In this document: piece by piece, positions 9,110-22,830 of the stretch
Layout of the letters: each line of letters opens with the position of its first letter
Position numbering within the stretch: the stretch's first letter is position 1
NCBI RefSeq assembly: GCF_014652335.1
Contig: NZ_BMYP01000010.1
Location: forward strand, 41,891 to 105,890
Reading direction: 5' to 3'
Origin: Vogesella fluminis
Lineage (GTDB): Bacteria; Pseudomonadota; Gammaproteobacteria; Burkholderiales; Chromobacteriaceae
Length of the DNA: 64,000 bases
Notes under the pieces: model-generated
What the model was told of the DNA's origin: nothing
What the model saw: only the letters and a program-made list of their open reading frames with translations
The model's database searches: none
Translations under genes and position numbers: made by a program

Positions 9110-10042
9110 ATGGCCATTCTCGTTATCGCTGAACACGACAACCAGAGCCTGAAAGCAGGCACTCTGAATACCGTTACCGCCGCCGCCAAGCTCGGCGAAG
9201 TGCACGTGCTGGTCGCCGGTCACAATGCCGCTGCCGCTGCTGATGCCGCCAAGAGCGTTGCCGGCGTGGCCCGCGTGCTGCTGGCCGACAACGCCGCCTA
9301 CGCCCACGGCCTGGCCGAGAACGTGGCACCGCTGGTGGTGGACTTGGCCACGGCTTACAGCCACGTGCTGGCTCCGGCAACCTCCTACGGCAAGAACCTG
9401 CTGCCGCGCGTGGCCGCGCTCTTGGACGTGGCCCAGGTTTCCGACATCATCGCCATCGAATCCGCCGACACCTTCGTGCGTCCGGTGTACGCCGGCAACG
9501 TGCTGGCCACCGTGCAGTCGCTTGATGCCATCAAGGTCATCACCGTGCGTACTACCGCCTTCGAGGCGGCGGCTCAGGGCGGTGCGGCCAACGTTGAGGC
9601 GGTCGCTACCGTGTCCGACGCCGGCCTGTCCAGCTTTGTCGGTCAGGAGCTGACCAAGTCCGATCGTCCGGAACTGGGCGCCGCCAAGATCATCGTGTCC
9701 GGTGGTCGTGCGCTGGGCTCCGAAGAGCAGTTCAAGGCCATCATCGAGCCGCTGGCCGACAAACTGTCCGCCGCCGTCGGTGCCTCGCGCGCTGCGGTGG
9801 ATGCCGGCTACGCGCCAAACGACTACCAGGTCGGCCAGACCGGCAAGGTGGTGGCGCCGCAGCTGTACCTGGCGGTGGGCATCTCCGGTGCCATCCAGCA
9901 CCTGGCCGGCATGAAGGATTCCAAGGTGATCGTGGCGATCAACAAGGATGAAGAGGCGCCGATCTTCCAGGTGGCCGACTATGGCATCGTCGGTGACCTG
10001 TTCACCGTGGTGCCGGAGCTGATCGCCGAGCTGTCCAAGTAA
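9110..10042 (+). CDS. etfA: Electron transfer flavoprotein alpha subunit
   Basis: A 310-residue EtfA, partner of EtfB and main FAD binder. The N-terminal domain (about 1-180) is followed by the FAD domain with [31 protein letters not shown] and [17 protein letters not shown], the standard flavin-contact segments. It forms an operon with etfB and probably with the acyl-CoA dehydrogenase 187 bases downstream, although a structured region lies in that gap. It carries one copy of the TGCGGCCAACG motif. Confidence 0.97.
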   Translation: MAILVIAEHDNQSLKAGTLNTVTAAAKLGEVHVLVAGHNAAAAADAAKSVAGVARVLLADNAAYAHGLAENVAPLVVDLATAYSHVLAPATSYGKNLLPRVAALLDVAQVSDIIAIESADTFVRPVYAGNVLATVQSLDAIKVITVRTTAFEAAAQGGAANVEAVATVSDAGLSSFVGQELTKSDRPELGAAKIIVSGGRALGSEEQFKAIIEPLADKLSAAVGASRAAVDAGYAPNDYQVGQTGKVVAPQLYLAVGISGAIQHLAGMKDSKVIVAINKDEEAPIFQVADYGIVGDLFTVVPELIAELSK

Positions 10043-10065
10043 TACCCGCAGTACCCATAAAACAA

Positions 10066-10190
10066 GGTGCGGCGCCACGGTGCCGCACCACACAAGAAGA
10101 CCGGCCATGACCGGTTCGTCTGGAGGAGCCCATACCGCGCAGTGCGCAGCGTGCGGCTTGTCCGTTGGCGGACACATGGCCGGTTTTTTT
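10066..10190 (+). terminator. Structured etfA-acd intergenic region ending in a terminator-like hairpin
   Basis: A first inverted repeat, GGTGCGGC / GCCGCACC, lies at about 10065-10089. A second pairs ACCGGCCATG (10100-10109) with CATGGCCGGT (10175-10184) and is followed directly by a run of seven T. Its large loop holds a smaller hairpin (GTCCG TTGG CGGAC). This could terminate or attenuate transcription between etfA and the dehydrogenase gene. Confidence 0.6.
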
Positions 10191-10229
10191 GCACGAGAAA
10201 TGACGAGAAACGACACAGAGGAGCGATCA

Positions 10230-12014
10230 ATGATTTACAAGGCACCCAGCAAAGACATCCGCTTTGCCCTGAACGAGCTGGCCGAGCTGCCGGCCATCTG
10301 CACCCTGCCGGGTTACGAAGACTGCAGCGTCGAACTGACCGAAGCCATTATGGAGGAAGGCGCCAAGTTCGCCGAGAACGTACTGGCGCCGATCAACCGG
10401 CTGGGCGACAAGGGCGCCAAGTGGGCACCGGATTTCAGCGTGACCGCCGCCGAGGGCTTCAAGGATGCGTGGCAACAGTATGTCGAGGCTGGCTGGGTCG
10501 GCCTGCGTGCACCGGCCGAGTTCGGCGGCCAGGGCCTGCCGGCACTGGTGGCCATCGCCGCCGAGGAAATGTGGTGCTCGGCCAGCCTGGCGTTCTCGCT
10601 GGCGCCGCTGCTGACGCTGGGCGCGATCGAGGCCATCAATCACCATGCCTCCGGCGAACTGAAAGCCGTCTACCTGCCGCGCATGTCCAGCGGCGAGTGG
10701 ACCGGTACCATGAACCTGACCGAACCGCAGGCCGGTTCCGACCTGGCCCAGGTACGCAGCAAGGCGGTGCCGGTGGGGGATGGCAGCTACAAGATCAGCG
10801 GCCAGAAGATTTTCATCACCTGGGGTGAGCACGACATGGCGGACAACATCGTCCATCTGGTGCTGGCCCGCCTGCCGGACGCCCCGGCCGGGGTGAAGGG
10901 TATCTCGCTGTTCATCGTGCCCAAGTTCCTGGTGAATGCCGACGGCAGCCTGGGCGCGCGCAACGACGTGCGCTGCGTGTCGCTGGAGCACAAGCTGGGT
11001 ATTCACGGCAGCCCGACCGCGGTGATGAGTTTCGGCGACGACGGCGGTGCCATCGGCTACCTGGTGGGCGAGGCCAACAAGGGGCTCTCCTACATGTTTA
11101 CCATGATGAACCACGCGCGCCTCGGCGTTGGCGTGGAAGGCATGGCGGTATCCGAGCGCGCCTACCAGAAGGCGGTGGAATACGCCCGCGAACGCGTGCA
11201 AAGCCGTGCCATCGGTTCGCCGGATGCGGCCGGTGTCGCCATCATCCAGCACCCGGACGTGCGCCGCATGCTGATGACGATGAAGGCGCAGATCGAGGCG
11301 CAGCGTGCGCTGGCCTACTATGCTGCCGCCGCGCTCGACCGCGCCGCGCGTGATCCGGTTGCCAGCGAGGCGGCGCGCAGCCAGGCGCTGGTCAATTTCC
11401 TGATCCCGGTCGTAAAGGGCTGGAACACCGAGCAGGCCAACGAAATCACCAGTCTGGCGATGCAGATCCACGGCGGCATGGGCTATATCGAGGAAACCGG
11501 CGTTGCGCAGTACTGCCGCGATGCGCGCATCACCGCCATCTACGAAGGCACCACCGGCATCCAGGCGCTGGACCTGATCGGGCGCAAGACCGCCAGCGAA
11601 GATGGCGCGACCGCGCGCTGGTTGCTGGAAGAAGTCAAGGTTACCGCCGGCAAGCTGGCGGCGGCGGGCTACGCCAGCCTTGCGGCCAACCTTGAGGCGG
11701 CGGCTGCGGATGCCGAGCGCTGCGTCGCCTTCATTCTCGACACCTTCGGCAGCCGGCCGCAGCTGGCCGCCGCCGGGTCGGTGCCGTTCCTCAAGCTGAT
11801 GGGCATCGTGCTGGGTGGCTGGATGATGGGGCGCGCCGCGCTGATCGCCCGTGCGCAGCAGGGCGAGGAGGATGCCGACGCCGGGTTCCTGGCGGCAAAG
11901 ATCGTCACCGCCCGTTTCTATGGTGAACACCTGCTGCCGCAGACCTCCGGCCTGGCTGCCGCCATTATCCACGGTGCCGATAGTGTGCTGGAGCTGGACG
12001 CCGCACTGTTCTGA
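10230..12014 (+). CDS. Acyl-CoA dehydrogenase with C-terminal extension
   Basis: A 594-residue flavoenzyme of the large acyl-CoA dehydrogenase group that introduces the alpha-beta double bond and passes electrons to ETF. The N-terminal, middle (TMNLTEPQAGSDL, then FITWGEHD) and C-terminal helical domains are in the usual order. HGGMGYIEE and DARITAIYEGTTGIQALDL are the classical signatures, and an extra domain follows from about residue 470. Substrate length cannot be read from sequence. ATG 10230 has a GAGGAG site upstream; the longer frame over the structured leader is rejected. It lies directly after etfBA. Confidence 0.93.
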   Translation: MIYKAPSKDIRFALNELAELPAICTLPGYEDCSVELTEAIMEEGAKFAENVLAPINRLGDKGAKWAPDFSVTAAEGFKDAWQQYVEAGWVGLRAPAEFGGQGLPALVAIAAEEMWCSASLAFSLAPLLTLGAIEAINHHASGELKAVYLPRMSSGEWTGTMNLTEPQAGSDLAQVRSKAVPVGDGSYKISGQKIFITWGEHDMADNIVHLVLARLPDAPAGVKGISLFIVPKFLVNADGSLGARNDVRCVSLEHKLGIHGSPTAVMSFGDDGGAIGYLVGEANKGLSYMFTMMNHARLGVGVEGMAVSERAYQKAVEYARERVQSRAIGSPDAAGVAIIQHPDVRRMLMTMKAQIEAQRALAYYAAAALDRAARDPVASEAARSQALVNFLIPVVKGWNTEQANEITSLAMQIHGGMGYIEETGVAQYCRDARITAIYEGTTGIQALDLIGRKTASEDGATARWLLEEVKVTAGKLAAAGYASLAANLEAAAADAERCVAFILDTFGSRPQLAAAGSVPFLKLMGIVLGGWMMGRAALIARAQQGEEDADAGFLAAKIVTARFYGEHLLPQTSGLAAAIIHGADSVLELDAALF

Positions 12015-12034
12015 GCGGGGGCTTGATCTGCAAG

Positions 12035-12070
12035 AACCGCCGGTGCCGCAGCTGCGGCACCGGCGGTTTT
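12035..12070 (+). terminator. Intrinsic terminator after the acyl-CoA dehydrogenase
   Basis: A 16-bp perfect stem (12035-12050 with 12053-12068) with a two-base loop, followed by TTTTC. It ends the etfBA-acd unit. Confidence 0.85.
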
Positions 12071-12373
12071 CATATGCTATTCGCCGCTGGCGACGTGTGG
12101 GGCTGCTGTGTTGCTGGCCGGTGGGTGGTGCGGAACAACTTGCCGTATGCGCGCATTTTTTGTAAGGTTTGACGCTAGCGTAAACAAGGGCTTAGCCGAT
12201 GATGGCGACTGTATCCATTGTTCAGAAAAGCATCAGTCCTGCCGTGCGGCCTTGCCGATCCGGCCGGAAACAGGATATACTTGAAAAGTTTAACCGAACG
12301 GGACAAGCGCACGTCGCTATGGTCCCGTTTGTTGTATCAATAAACCAAAAATATCATTATTAGGAGCCAGCCA
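12071..12373. other. carA upstream region
   Basis: About 300 bases without a gene. It contains an imperfect palindrome at about 12167-12186 (GTTTGACGC TA GCGTAAAC), the promoter candidate listed separately, and a hairpin with arms AACGGGAC and GTCCCGTT at about 12296-12331. A ribosome binding site (TAGGAG at 12360-12365) precedes the GTG start of carA. The hairpin position, between promoter and gene, suits a leader or attenuator, but I see no sequence proof of pyrimidine control. Confidence 0.6.
12252..12281 (+). promoter_or_regulatory. Candidate sigma-70 promoter for carA
   Basis: TTGCCG (12252-12257), an 18-base spacer and TATACT (12276-12281). It lies about 93 bases before the carA start, with a hairpin (arms AACGGGAC/GTCCCGTT) between promoter and gene. 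Confidence 0.6.
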
Positions 12374-13507
12374 GTGACAACCGTACCCGCGATTCTTGCC
12401 TTGGCTGACGGCACGCTGTTCAAAGGCGTCGCCATCGGAGCCAACGGCCACACCGTCGGAGAGGTGGTATTCAATACTGCCATGACCGGTTATCAGGAAA
12501 TCCTTACCGACCCGTCCTATACCCGGCAGATCGTCACCCTGACTTATCCTCATATCGGCAACGTCGGCGCCAACTCGGAAGATACCGAGTCCGGCGCCGT
12601 CTTTGCATCCGGCCTGATCATCCGTGATCTGCCGCTGCTGCACAGCAACTTCCGTGCGGAAGACTCGCTGTCCGATTACCTGACGAAGCACAACGTTGTC
12701 GCCATCGCCGACATCGACACCCGCAAACTGACCCGCATCCTGCGCGAAAAAGGCGCCCAGCCAGGCTGCATCATGGCCGGCGACATCGACGAGGCGAAAG
12801 CCGTCGAGCTGGCGCGCGGTTTCGGCAGCATGGCCGGTCAGGATCTGGCCAAGGTGGTCAGCTGCAAGGAAGCCTACGGCTGGACGATACGTGAATGGCG
12901 TCTGGGGCAGGGTCATGTCGAGCAGACCGATACCCCGTTCCATGTGGTGGCCTACGATTTCGGTGTCAAGCACAACATCCTGCGCATGCTGGCCGAGCGC
13001 GGCTGCAAGCTGACCGTGGTGCCGGCCGAGACGCCGGCCCGCGACGTGCTGGCGCTGAATCCGGACGGCGTGTTCCTGTCCAATGGCCCGGGCGATCCGG
13101 AACCATGCGACTACGCGGTCACCGCCATCCGCGATATCCTGGATACCAAGCTGCCGGTATTCGGCATCTGCCTCGGCCACCAGTTGCTCGGTCTGGCGGT
13201 CGGCGGCAAGACGTCCAAGATGAAGTTCGGCCACCACGGCGCCAACCACCCGGTGCAGGATCTCGATTCCGGCCGCGTGATGATCACCAGCCAGAACCAC
13301 GGTTTTCAGGTCGACGAGGCCAGCCTTGCGGCCAACGTACGTGTCACCCACCGTTCGCTGTTCGACCAGACGGTGCAGGGCATCGCGCTGACCGACCGTC
13401 CGGCCTTCTCCTTCCAGGGTCACCCGGAAGCGAGCCCGGGGCCGGAAGACGTGGCCTACCTGTTTGACCGTTTCATCGCCATGATGGCTGCGCACAAAGC
13501 GGCCTGA
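12374..13507 (+). CDS. carA: Carbamoyl-phosphate synthase small (glutaminase) subunit
   Basis: A 377-residue subunit that hydrolyses glutamine and delivers ammonia to CarB for carbamoyl phosphate, the precursor of pyrimidines and arginine. The CPSase small-chain N domain (1-150) precedes a class I glutamine amidotransferase domain with the nucleophile Cys in FGICLGHQL and the His/Glu pair in [10 protein letters not shown]. It starts with GTG after a TAGGAG site. A TTGCGGCCAACG motif copy is inside the gene. Its partner carB is separated by an exporter gene. Confidence 0.97.
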   Translation: MTTVPAILALADGTLFKGVAIGANGHTVGEVVFNTAMTGYQEILTDPSYTRQIVTLTYPHIGNVGANSEDTESGAVFASGLIIRDLPLLHSNFRAEDSLSDYLTKHNVVAIADIDTRKLTRILREKGAQPGCIMAGDIDEAKAVELARGFGSMAGQDLAKVVSCKEAYGWTIREWRLGQGHVEQTDTPFHVVAYDFGVKHNILRMLAERGCKLTVVPAETPARDVLALNPDGVFLSNGPGDPEPCDYAVTAIRDILDTKLPVFGICLGHQLLGLAVGGKTSKMKFGHHGANHPVQDLDSGRVMITSQNHGFQVDEASLAANVRVTHRSLFDQTVQGIALTDRPAFSFQGHPEASPGPEDVAYLFDRFIAMMAAHKAA

Positions 13508-13523
13508 TCACCGAGGACGCATC

Positions 13524-14171
13524 ATGTTCGGCATCACTGACCTGACCACTTACATACTCGGCACCATCTTCATCGTGCTGCTGCCGGGCCCCAATTCGAT
13601 GTATGTGCTGTCGGTGGCAGCGCAGCGCGGGGTGCGCGCCGGCTTTGCCGGTGCCTGTGGCGTGTTCGTCGGTGATTTCGTACTGATGACGTTGGCCGCA
13701 ACCGGTGCTGCCGGTCTGCTGCAGGCCAATCCGGCGCTGTTCGCCATCGTCAAGTATGCCGGCGGTGCCTATCTGGCGTGGCTGGGCATTGCCATGCTGC
13801 GTGGTGCCTGGGCCGGCTGGCAGCAGCGTCGCCAGGGCCAGGCCGCGGTGGCGGCACCGGTGCTGGACAGCAACCGTCCGTTTTCCAGGGCGCTGCTGAT
13901 CAGCCTGATGAACCCGAAGGCGATCCTGTTCTTCGTGTCGTTCTTCGTGCAGTTCGTCGATCCGGCCTATCCCTACCCGGCACTGACCTTTGCCATCCTC
14001 GGCGCCATCGTGCAGCTGTGCAGCGCGCTGTACCTGACCACGCTGATTCTGGCCGGCAACCATCTGGCCGAGGCGTTCCGTCGCCGCCGTCGCCTGTCGG
14101 CGGCGATGGGCGGGGCGGTCGGTGCCATGTTTATCGGTTTCGGCGCCAAGTTGGCCGCCGCCAGCCTGTAA
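13524..14171 (+). CDS. LysE/RhtB-family exporter, LeuE-like
   Basis: A 215-residue inner-membrane protein with about six hydrophobic segments. It carries the family signature LPGPNSMYVLSVAAQRG near residue 22 and the NPKAILFFVSFFVQFVD segment near residue 130. The overall pattern resembles E. coli LeuE (YeaS), a leucine and amino acid exporter, but the substrate here is inference. It sits 16 bases after carA and 76 bases before carB in the same direction, so it is probably co-transcribed with them. Confidence 0.85.
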   Translation: MFGITDLTTYILGTIFIVLLPGPNSMYVLSVAAQRGVRAGFAGACGVFVGDFVLMTLAATGAAGLLQANPALFAIVKYAGGAYLAWLGIAMLRGAWAGWQQRRQGQAAVAAPVLDSNRPFSRALLISLMNPKAILFFVSFFVQFVDPAYPYPALTFAILGAIVQLCSALYLTTLILAGNHLAEAFRRRRRLSAAMGGAVGAMFIGFGAKLAAASL

Positions 14172-14247
14172 TACCCGGCGTCTCCGGCAGCGGGCCACGT
14201 CAGCCTGCCGGAGCGTGTAAAACATTGAATAATATTGAGCGATTACC

Positions 14248-17457
<3,210 letters not shown>

Positions 17458-17465
17458 GCCCGGTC

Positions 17466-17493
17466 AAAGGTTGGCCGCATGCGGCCAACCTTT
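17466..17493. repeat. Perfect head-to-head pair of the recurrent motif (28-bp palindrome)
   Basis: AAAGGTTGGCCGCA (17466-17479) is followed without spacer by its exact complement (17480-17493), so the whole is a perfect 28-base palindrome just after carB. Its right end overlaps the -35 of the greA promoter candidate. It may act as a carB terminator, a promoter-proximal operator or an uptake-type signal. Confidence 0.9.
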
Positions 17494-17520
17494 GAACCCG
17501 GAGCAAAATCTCGTTACAAT
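17492..17520 (+). promoter_or_regulatory. Candidate sigma-70 promoter for greA
   Basis: TTGAAC (17492-17497), a 17-base spacer and TACAAT (17515-17520). It lies about 95 bases before the greA start codon, just upstream of the greA leader hairpin. Confidence 0.7.
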
Positions 17521-17544
17521 CACCGCTGAATCCAACGTCCAGCA

Positions 17545-17582
17545 AAGCCGCCGTCCCGTACGGCGGCTTGCGCTTTTATCAC
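17545..17582 (+). promoter_or_regulatory. greA leader hairpin, attenuator-like
   Basis: A perfect 10-bp stem AAGCCGCCGT / ACGGCGGCTT (17545-17554, 17560-17569) with loop CCCGT, followed by a GCGCTTTT stretch. It lies between the promoter candidate and the greA ribosome binding site. In E. coli the greA leader also holds an early terminator that yields the GraL RNAs; the same design here is inference from position. Confidence 0.55.
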
Positions 17583-17614
17583 AGGGCAGCAGTACGCCCT
17601 TGGAGAACCGAGTC

Positions 17615-18091
17615 ATGAACAAAGTCCCGTTGACCGTGCGTGGTGCCGAACAGCTGAAGGCCGAATTGCAGCGTCTGAAAAGCATTGAGCGTCCGTCGGT
17701 GATCGAGGCCATTGCCGAAGCGCGCGCGCAAGGCGATCTATCCGAGAATGCAGAATACGACGCCGCCAAAGAGCGCCAGGCCTTTGTCGAGGGCCGTATT
17801 GCCGAGCTGGAAGGCAAGATTTCCAACGCACAGATCATCGATCCGACCGAGCTGGATGCAGACGGCCGTATCGTGTTCGGCACCACCGTGCTGCTGACTG
17901 ATCTGGAAAGTGAAGAGGAAAAGACCTATCAGATCGTCGGCGACGACGAAGCCGACATCAAGCTGGGCAAGGTGTCGGTCAACTCGCCGATCGCGCGCGC
18001 GCTGATCGGCAAGGTGGAAGGCGACGTGGCCGAGGTGATGGCCCCGGGCGGCATCCGCGAGTACGAAGTACTGGAAGTGCGCTACATCTGA
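17615..18091 (+). CDS. greA: Transcription elongation factor GreA
   Basis: A 158-residue factor that rescues backtracked RNA polymerase by stimulating transcript cleavage. The N-terminal coiled coil carries the catalytic acidic tip ([12 protein letters not shown] near residue 40), and the C-terminal FKBP-like domain ends at [12 protein letters not shown] 17615 follows a TTGGAG site. The frame remains open upstream through the hairpin, which is rejected as coding. greA after carB is a common proteobacterial arrangement. Confidence 0.97.
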   Translation: MNKVPLTVRGAEQLKAELQRLKSIERPSVIEAIAEARAQGDLSENAEYDAAKERQAFVEGRIAELEGKISNAQIIDPTELDADGRIVFGTTVLLTDLESEEEKTYQIVGDDEADIKLGKVSVNSPIARALIGKVEGDVAEVMAPGGIREYEVLEVRYI

Positions 18092-18162
18092 GCGCGGCGG
18101 CCGCCTGGGGCCACACTGGTGCTGTAACGTTGGCCGCAAGCCGGCCGGGAAGAGGAAGACCA

Positions 18163-18594
18163 ATGGACGGATTGCGTGCGATTGCCCGGACCCTGTGGAT
18201 CGGCGGCATGTGGGTGGTCGGCATCATCGTGGCCCCCATCCTGTTTTCGGCGCTGGATAACGTGACCGCCGGCATGGTGGCGGGGCGCTTGTTTGCCGCC
18301 ATCGCCTGGGTCGGGCTGGTGTGCGGCATCTTCCTGCTGGCCGACTACGTGCTGCGCTACGGCGCGCGCGGCCTGAAGCAGGGTGGTTTCTGGCTGCTGA
18401 TGGGCATGCTGGTGTGCATCGTGATCAACCACTTTGCGGTGACGCCGATCATCGCCAGCCTCAAACTGCAGATGAACCATGCTGCCGAAGGCTTGTTCGG
18501 TGGCGGCTTTGCCACCTGGCACGCGATCTCCAGCCTGATCTACCTGCTGCAGAGCCTGATGGCGCTGGTATACCTGCTGCGCAGTGACAACTGA
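18163..18594 (+). CDS. DUF4149-like small membrane protein
   Basis: A 143-residue protein with four hydrophobic segments (about 5-30, 42-66, 78-97 and 118-140) and the RTLWIGGMWVVGIIVAP type N terminus of a family found downstream of greA in betaproteobacteria. No function is known. The start follows an AGAGGAAG site. An AACGTTGGCCGCA motif copy lies in the short gap to greA. Confidence 0.7.
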   Translation: MDGLRAIARTLWIGGMWVVGIIVAPILFSALDNVTAGMVAGRLFAAIAWVGLVCGIFLLADYVLRYGARGLKQGGFWLLMGMLVCIVINHFAVTPIIASLKLQMNHAAEGLFGGGFATWHAISSLIYLLQSLMALVYLLRSDN

Positions 18595-18626
18595 GGCGCT
18601 TCGTTTCTGGAACGGTGTACAAAGAC

Positions 18627-18653
18627 AAAGCGGTGGCATCGCCACCGCTTTTT
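18627..18653 (+). terminator. Intrinsic terminator
   Basis: Arms AAAGCGGTGGC and GCCACCGCTTT around the loop ATC, followed by more T. It ends the greA-DUF4149 unit before the convergent yhbY gene. Confidence 0.85.
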
Positions 18654-18706
18654 GTCTGTCATGCGCGGGCTGCGCCCGGAAGTGACTGCCCGCTAGCCGG
18701 CAAGGA

Positions 18707-19033
18707 TCAAGGGCGCGCCTTGAGCGCCTTCTTGCTTTTCGGCAGGTCGATGCGCTTGGCCTCGGACGGGCGGAACAGCACCAGCAGCTTGCCGATGTGC
18801 TGCACTTGACCGGCGCCCAGATCGTTAGCAATCTGGTCATACATGGCCACGCGTGCCGCGCGGTCGTCGCCGAGCACGCGCACCTTGATCAGTTCGTGGG
18901 CGTCCAGGCTGATGGCGATTTCACGGATAACCGACTCGGTCAGGCCATTGTTGCCGATCATCACGACGGGGCTGAGCGAGTGGGCCAAACCCTTCAGATA
19001 TTGGCGCTCGACTGGGGTCAGTTCGATTTTCAT
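18707..19033 (-). CDS. yhbY: Ribosome-associated RNA-binding protein YhbY (CRM domain)
   Basis: A 108-residue CRS1/YhbY-domain protein that associates with the pre-50S ribosomal particle. The GxxG-type loop of the CRM fold is present in VVMIGNNGLTESV, with the family start LTPVERQYLKGLAH. A lysine-rich tail follows. It is divergent from rlmE and ftsH, the standard E. coli-like neighbourhood. Confidence 0.93.
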   Translation of the reverse strand: MKIELTPVERQYLKGLAHSLSPVVMIGNNGLTESVIREIAISLDAHELIKVRVLGDDRAARVAMYDQIANDLGAGQVQHIGKLLVLFRPSEAKRIDLPKSKKALKARP

Positions 19034-19121
19034 TGTGGCTTCAAGTTTCAGATCAAAAAGCGATTTTACTAAACTTTAGGTCATTCCCCAAACGGCACAT
19101 GCATTAATTACTGGAATCCAC

Positions 19122-19739
19122 ATGGCAAGAAGCAAGTCTAGCAACGCCTGGCTGCGTGAGCACGTCAACGATCACTATGTGCAAATGGCCCAGAAAGACG
19201 GCTATCGCGCGCGCGCCGCGTACAAACTGCTGGAAATCAACGACAAGGACAAGCTGATCCGGCCGGGCACCGTGCTGGCCGATCTCGGCTCGGCGCCGGG
19301 CAGCTGGTCGCAGGTGGCGGCGCGCATCGTCGGCGACAGCGGCAAGGTATTCGCCATCGACATCCTGCCGATGGACCCGATCGCCGACGTCGCCTTCATC
19401 CAGGGCGACTTCCGCGACGACGAGGTGCTGGAGGAGTTCGTGACCATGCTCGGCGGGCGACAGCTGGACCTTGTAATTTCCGATATGGCACCCAATATTT
19501 CCGGGATGAGCGGGATCGACCAGGCCAGGAGCTTTCACCTGAACGAGCTGGCGCTGGAATTTGTCCGTGACCATTTGAAACCCGGCGGCAGTTTCCTCGT
19601 CAAAGTGTTCCAGGGCAGTGATTTCCAGCCCTATCTGAAAGCCATGCGCGAGCTGTTTGGCGAAGTCGTAACGCGTAAACCCAAGGCCTCGCGCGACCGT
19701 TCCAGTGAAATCTACCTGCTGGGTAAAGACCGTCGCTGA
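19122..19739 (+). CDS. rlmE: 23S rRNA 2'-O-ribose U2552 methyltransferase RlmE (FtsJ/RrmJ)
   Basis: A 205-residue SAM-dependent enzyme acting on the 50S subunit. The SAM site is visible as VLADLGSAPGSWSQVA near residue 50, and the K-D-K-E tetrad residues lie in ARAAYKLLEI, ISDMAPN, FLVKVFQG and RSSEIYLL. It is followed by ftsH, as in most proteobacteria. Confidence 0.97.
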   Translation: MARSKSSNAWLREHVNDHYVQMAQKDGYRARAAYKLLEINDKDKLIRPGTVLADLGSAPGSWSQVAARIVGDSGKVFAIDILPMDPIADVAFIQGDFRDDEVLEEFVTMLGGRQLDLVISDMAPNISGMSGIDQARSFHLNELALEFVRDHLKPGGSFLVKVFQGSDFQPYLKAMRELFGEVVTRKPKASRDRSSEIYLLGKDRR

Positions 19740-19809
19740 CAGTCAGGGATGCCGGGTTTACAATAGAAAAAACCATTTACCAAGTCAGGGCACATAGGAG
19801 CACGCTCTT

Positions 19810-21717
<1,908 letters not shown>

Positions 21718-21734
21718 GAACCTTTTCAAGGTCT

Positions 21735-21850
21735 TGCGAGCTAGAGCGAGACAAGGCAAAAACGGCTGAGGAAGCGGAGTTTGCATCGGGTAAATGAGCA
21801 CTCCGAAGGTGTTTTTAACGCCGTATCGCCGAAGCGCAGCAGACATTGAA
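21735..21850. repeat. Possible dispersed intergenic repeat element
   Basis: The sequence between the ftsH stop and its terminator reads like a short non-coding element that I recall recurring in related genomes (segments such as GACAAGGCAAAAACGGC, GAGGAAGCGGAGTTTGCA and GTTTTTAACGCCG). There is no second copy in the window, so the repeat status is from memory only. Confidence 0.35.
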
Positions 21851-21876
21851 CAGGTTCGAAGGCAGGTCAGGTAAAC

Positions 21877-21910
21877 AACAGGGTGTCAGTCCAGACTGAC
21901 ACCCTGTTTT
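21877..21910 (+). terminator. Intrinsic terminator before folP
   Basis: A perfect 14-bp stem AACAGGGTGTCAGT / ACTGACACCCTGTT with the loop CCAG, followed by TTGC. It ends the rlmE-ftsH unit 16 bases before the folP start. Confidence 0.85.
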
Positions 21911-21925
21911 GCATTGGAGAAAGCT

Positions 21926-22756
21926 ATGTCGGTTTTTGCCTGTGGCAGGTTCAGCCTGTCGCTCGAGCGCCCGCTGCTGATGGGCATTTTGAACGTGACG
22001 CCGGATTCCTTTTCCGATGGCGGTAGCTACAACCGGCTGGATGCGGCGCTGGCCCACGCCGAGCGCTTGCTGGCCGACGGTGCCGACATCCTCGACATCG
22101 GTGGCGAGTCGACACGGCCGGGCGCACCCTACGTCAGCCCGGAAGAGGAGCTGCAGCGGGTGCTGCCGCTACTGCAAAGGTTGGCCGCACTGCAGGTGCC
22201 GCTGTCGCTGGATACCCGCCGCACCTCGGTGATGCGCGCCGCGCTGCAGGCCGGTGCCGTCGACCTGATCAACGACGTGTCGGCATTGGAAGACGACGGC
22301 GCGCTGGCGCTGGTGGCTGCGGCCAACGTTGGTATCTGCCTGATGCACAAGCAAGGCAATCCGGACACCATGCAGCAGCAGCCGGACTACGCCGACGTGG
22401 TGCAGGAAGTCGGTGGCTATCTCGCTCGCCGCATCGAGCTGTGTCTGGAAAACGGCATCGCCCGCGACCGGCTGTTGGCCGATCCCGGCTTCGGCTTCGG
22501 CAAGACGCTGCAGCACAATCTGGAACTGCTGCGCGCGTTGCCGCAGCTGGAAGCGCTGGCCGGTGCGCCGTTGCTGGTCGGCATGTCGCGCAAGTCGATG
22601 CTGGGCGCCATCACCGGCGAGCCGCAGCCTGACCAGCGCCTCGGTGCCAGCGTGGCGGCGGCGTTGCTGGCGGCGCAGCGCGGTGCCAAGGTAATCCGCG
22701 TGCACGACGTGAAGGCCACGCACCAGGCGCTGCAGGTGTGGCAGGCGCTGGGCTGA
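21926..22756 (+). CDS. folP: Dihydropteroate synthase
   Basis: A 276-residue TIM-barrel enzyme joining p-aminobenzoate to the pterin pyrophosphate in folate synthesis, the sulfonamide target. Signatures are [14 protein letters not shown] near residue 18, [11 protein letters not shown] near 55 and DPGFGFGKT near 190. ATG 21926 has a GGAGA site. Two copies of the recurrent motif lie inside (22180 forward, 22318 reverse). folP-glmM adjacency is conserved. Confidence 0.97.
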   Translation: MSVFACGRFSLSLERPLLMGILNVTPDSFSDGGSYNRLDAALAHAERLLADGADILDIGGESTRPGAPYVSPEEELQRVLPLLQRLAALQVPLSLDTRRTSVMRAALQAGAVDLINDVSALEDDGALALVAAANVGICLMHKQGNPDTMQQQPDYADVVQEVGGYLARRIELCLENGIARDRLLADPGFGFGKTLQHNLELLRALPQLEALAGAPLLVGMSRKSMLGAITGEPQPDQRLGASVAAALLAAQRGAKVIRVHDVKATHQALQVWQALG

Positions 22757-22830
22757 GCTTGGTGCGGCAGTTGCCCCCGCAAGCGGGTGGCGATGTAAAA
22801 TCGGCAGGATAAAAGTCTGAAGGAACAATA

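Noticed and set aside
8366..10216. Long minus-strand open frame over etfB and etfA
   Set aside because: It is the antisense of two well-recognised genes in GC-rich DNA. Its His/Gly/Gln-rich protein has no family features.
11679..13338. Explaining the recurrent motif as codons for Leu-Ala-Ala-Asn
   Set aside because: Some copies read LAAN, but others read VGR or CGQRWPQ and many are intergenic or in inverted pairs, so a protein-level cause cannot explain the set.
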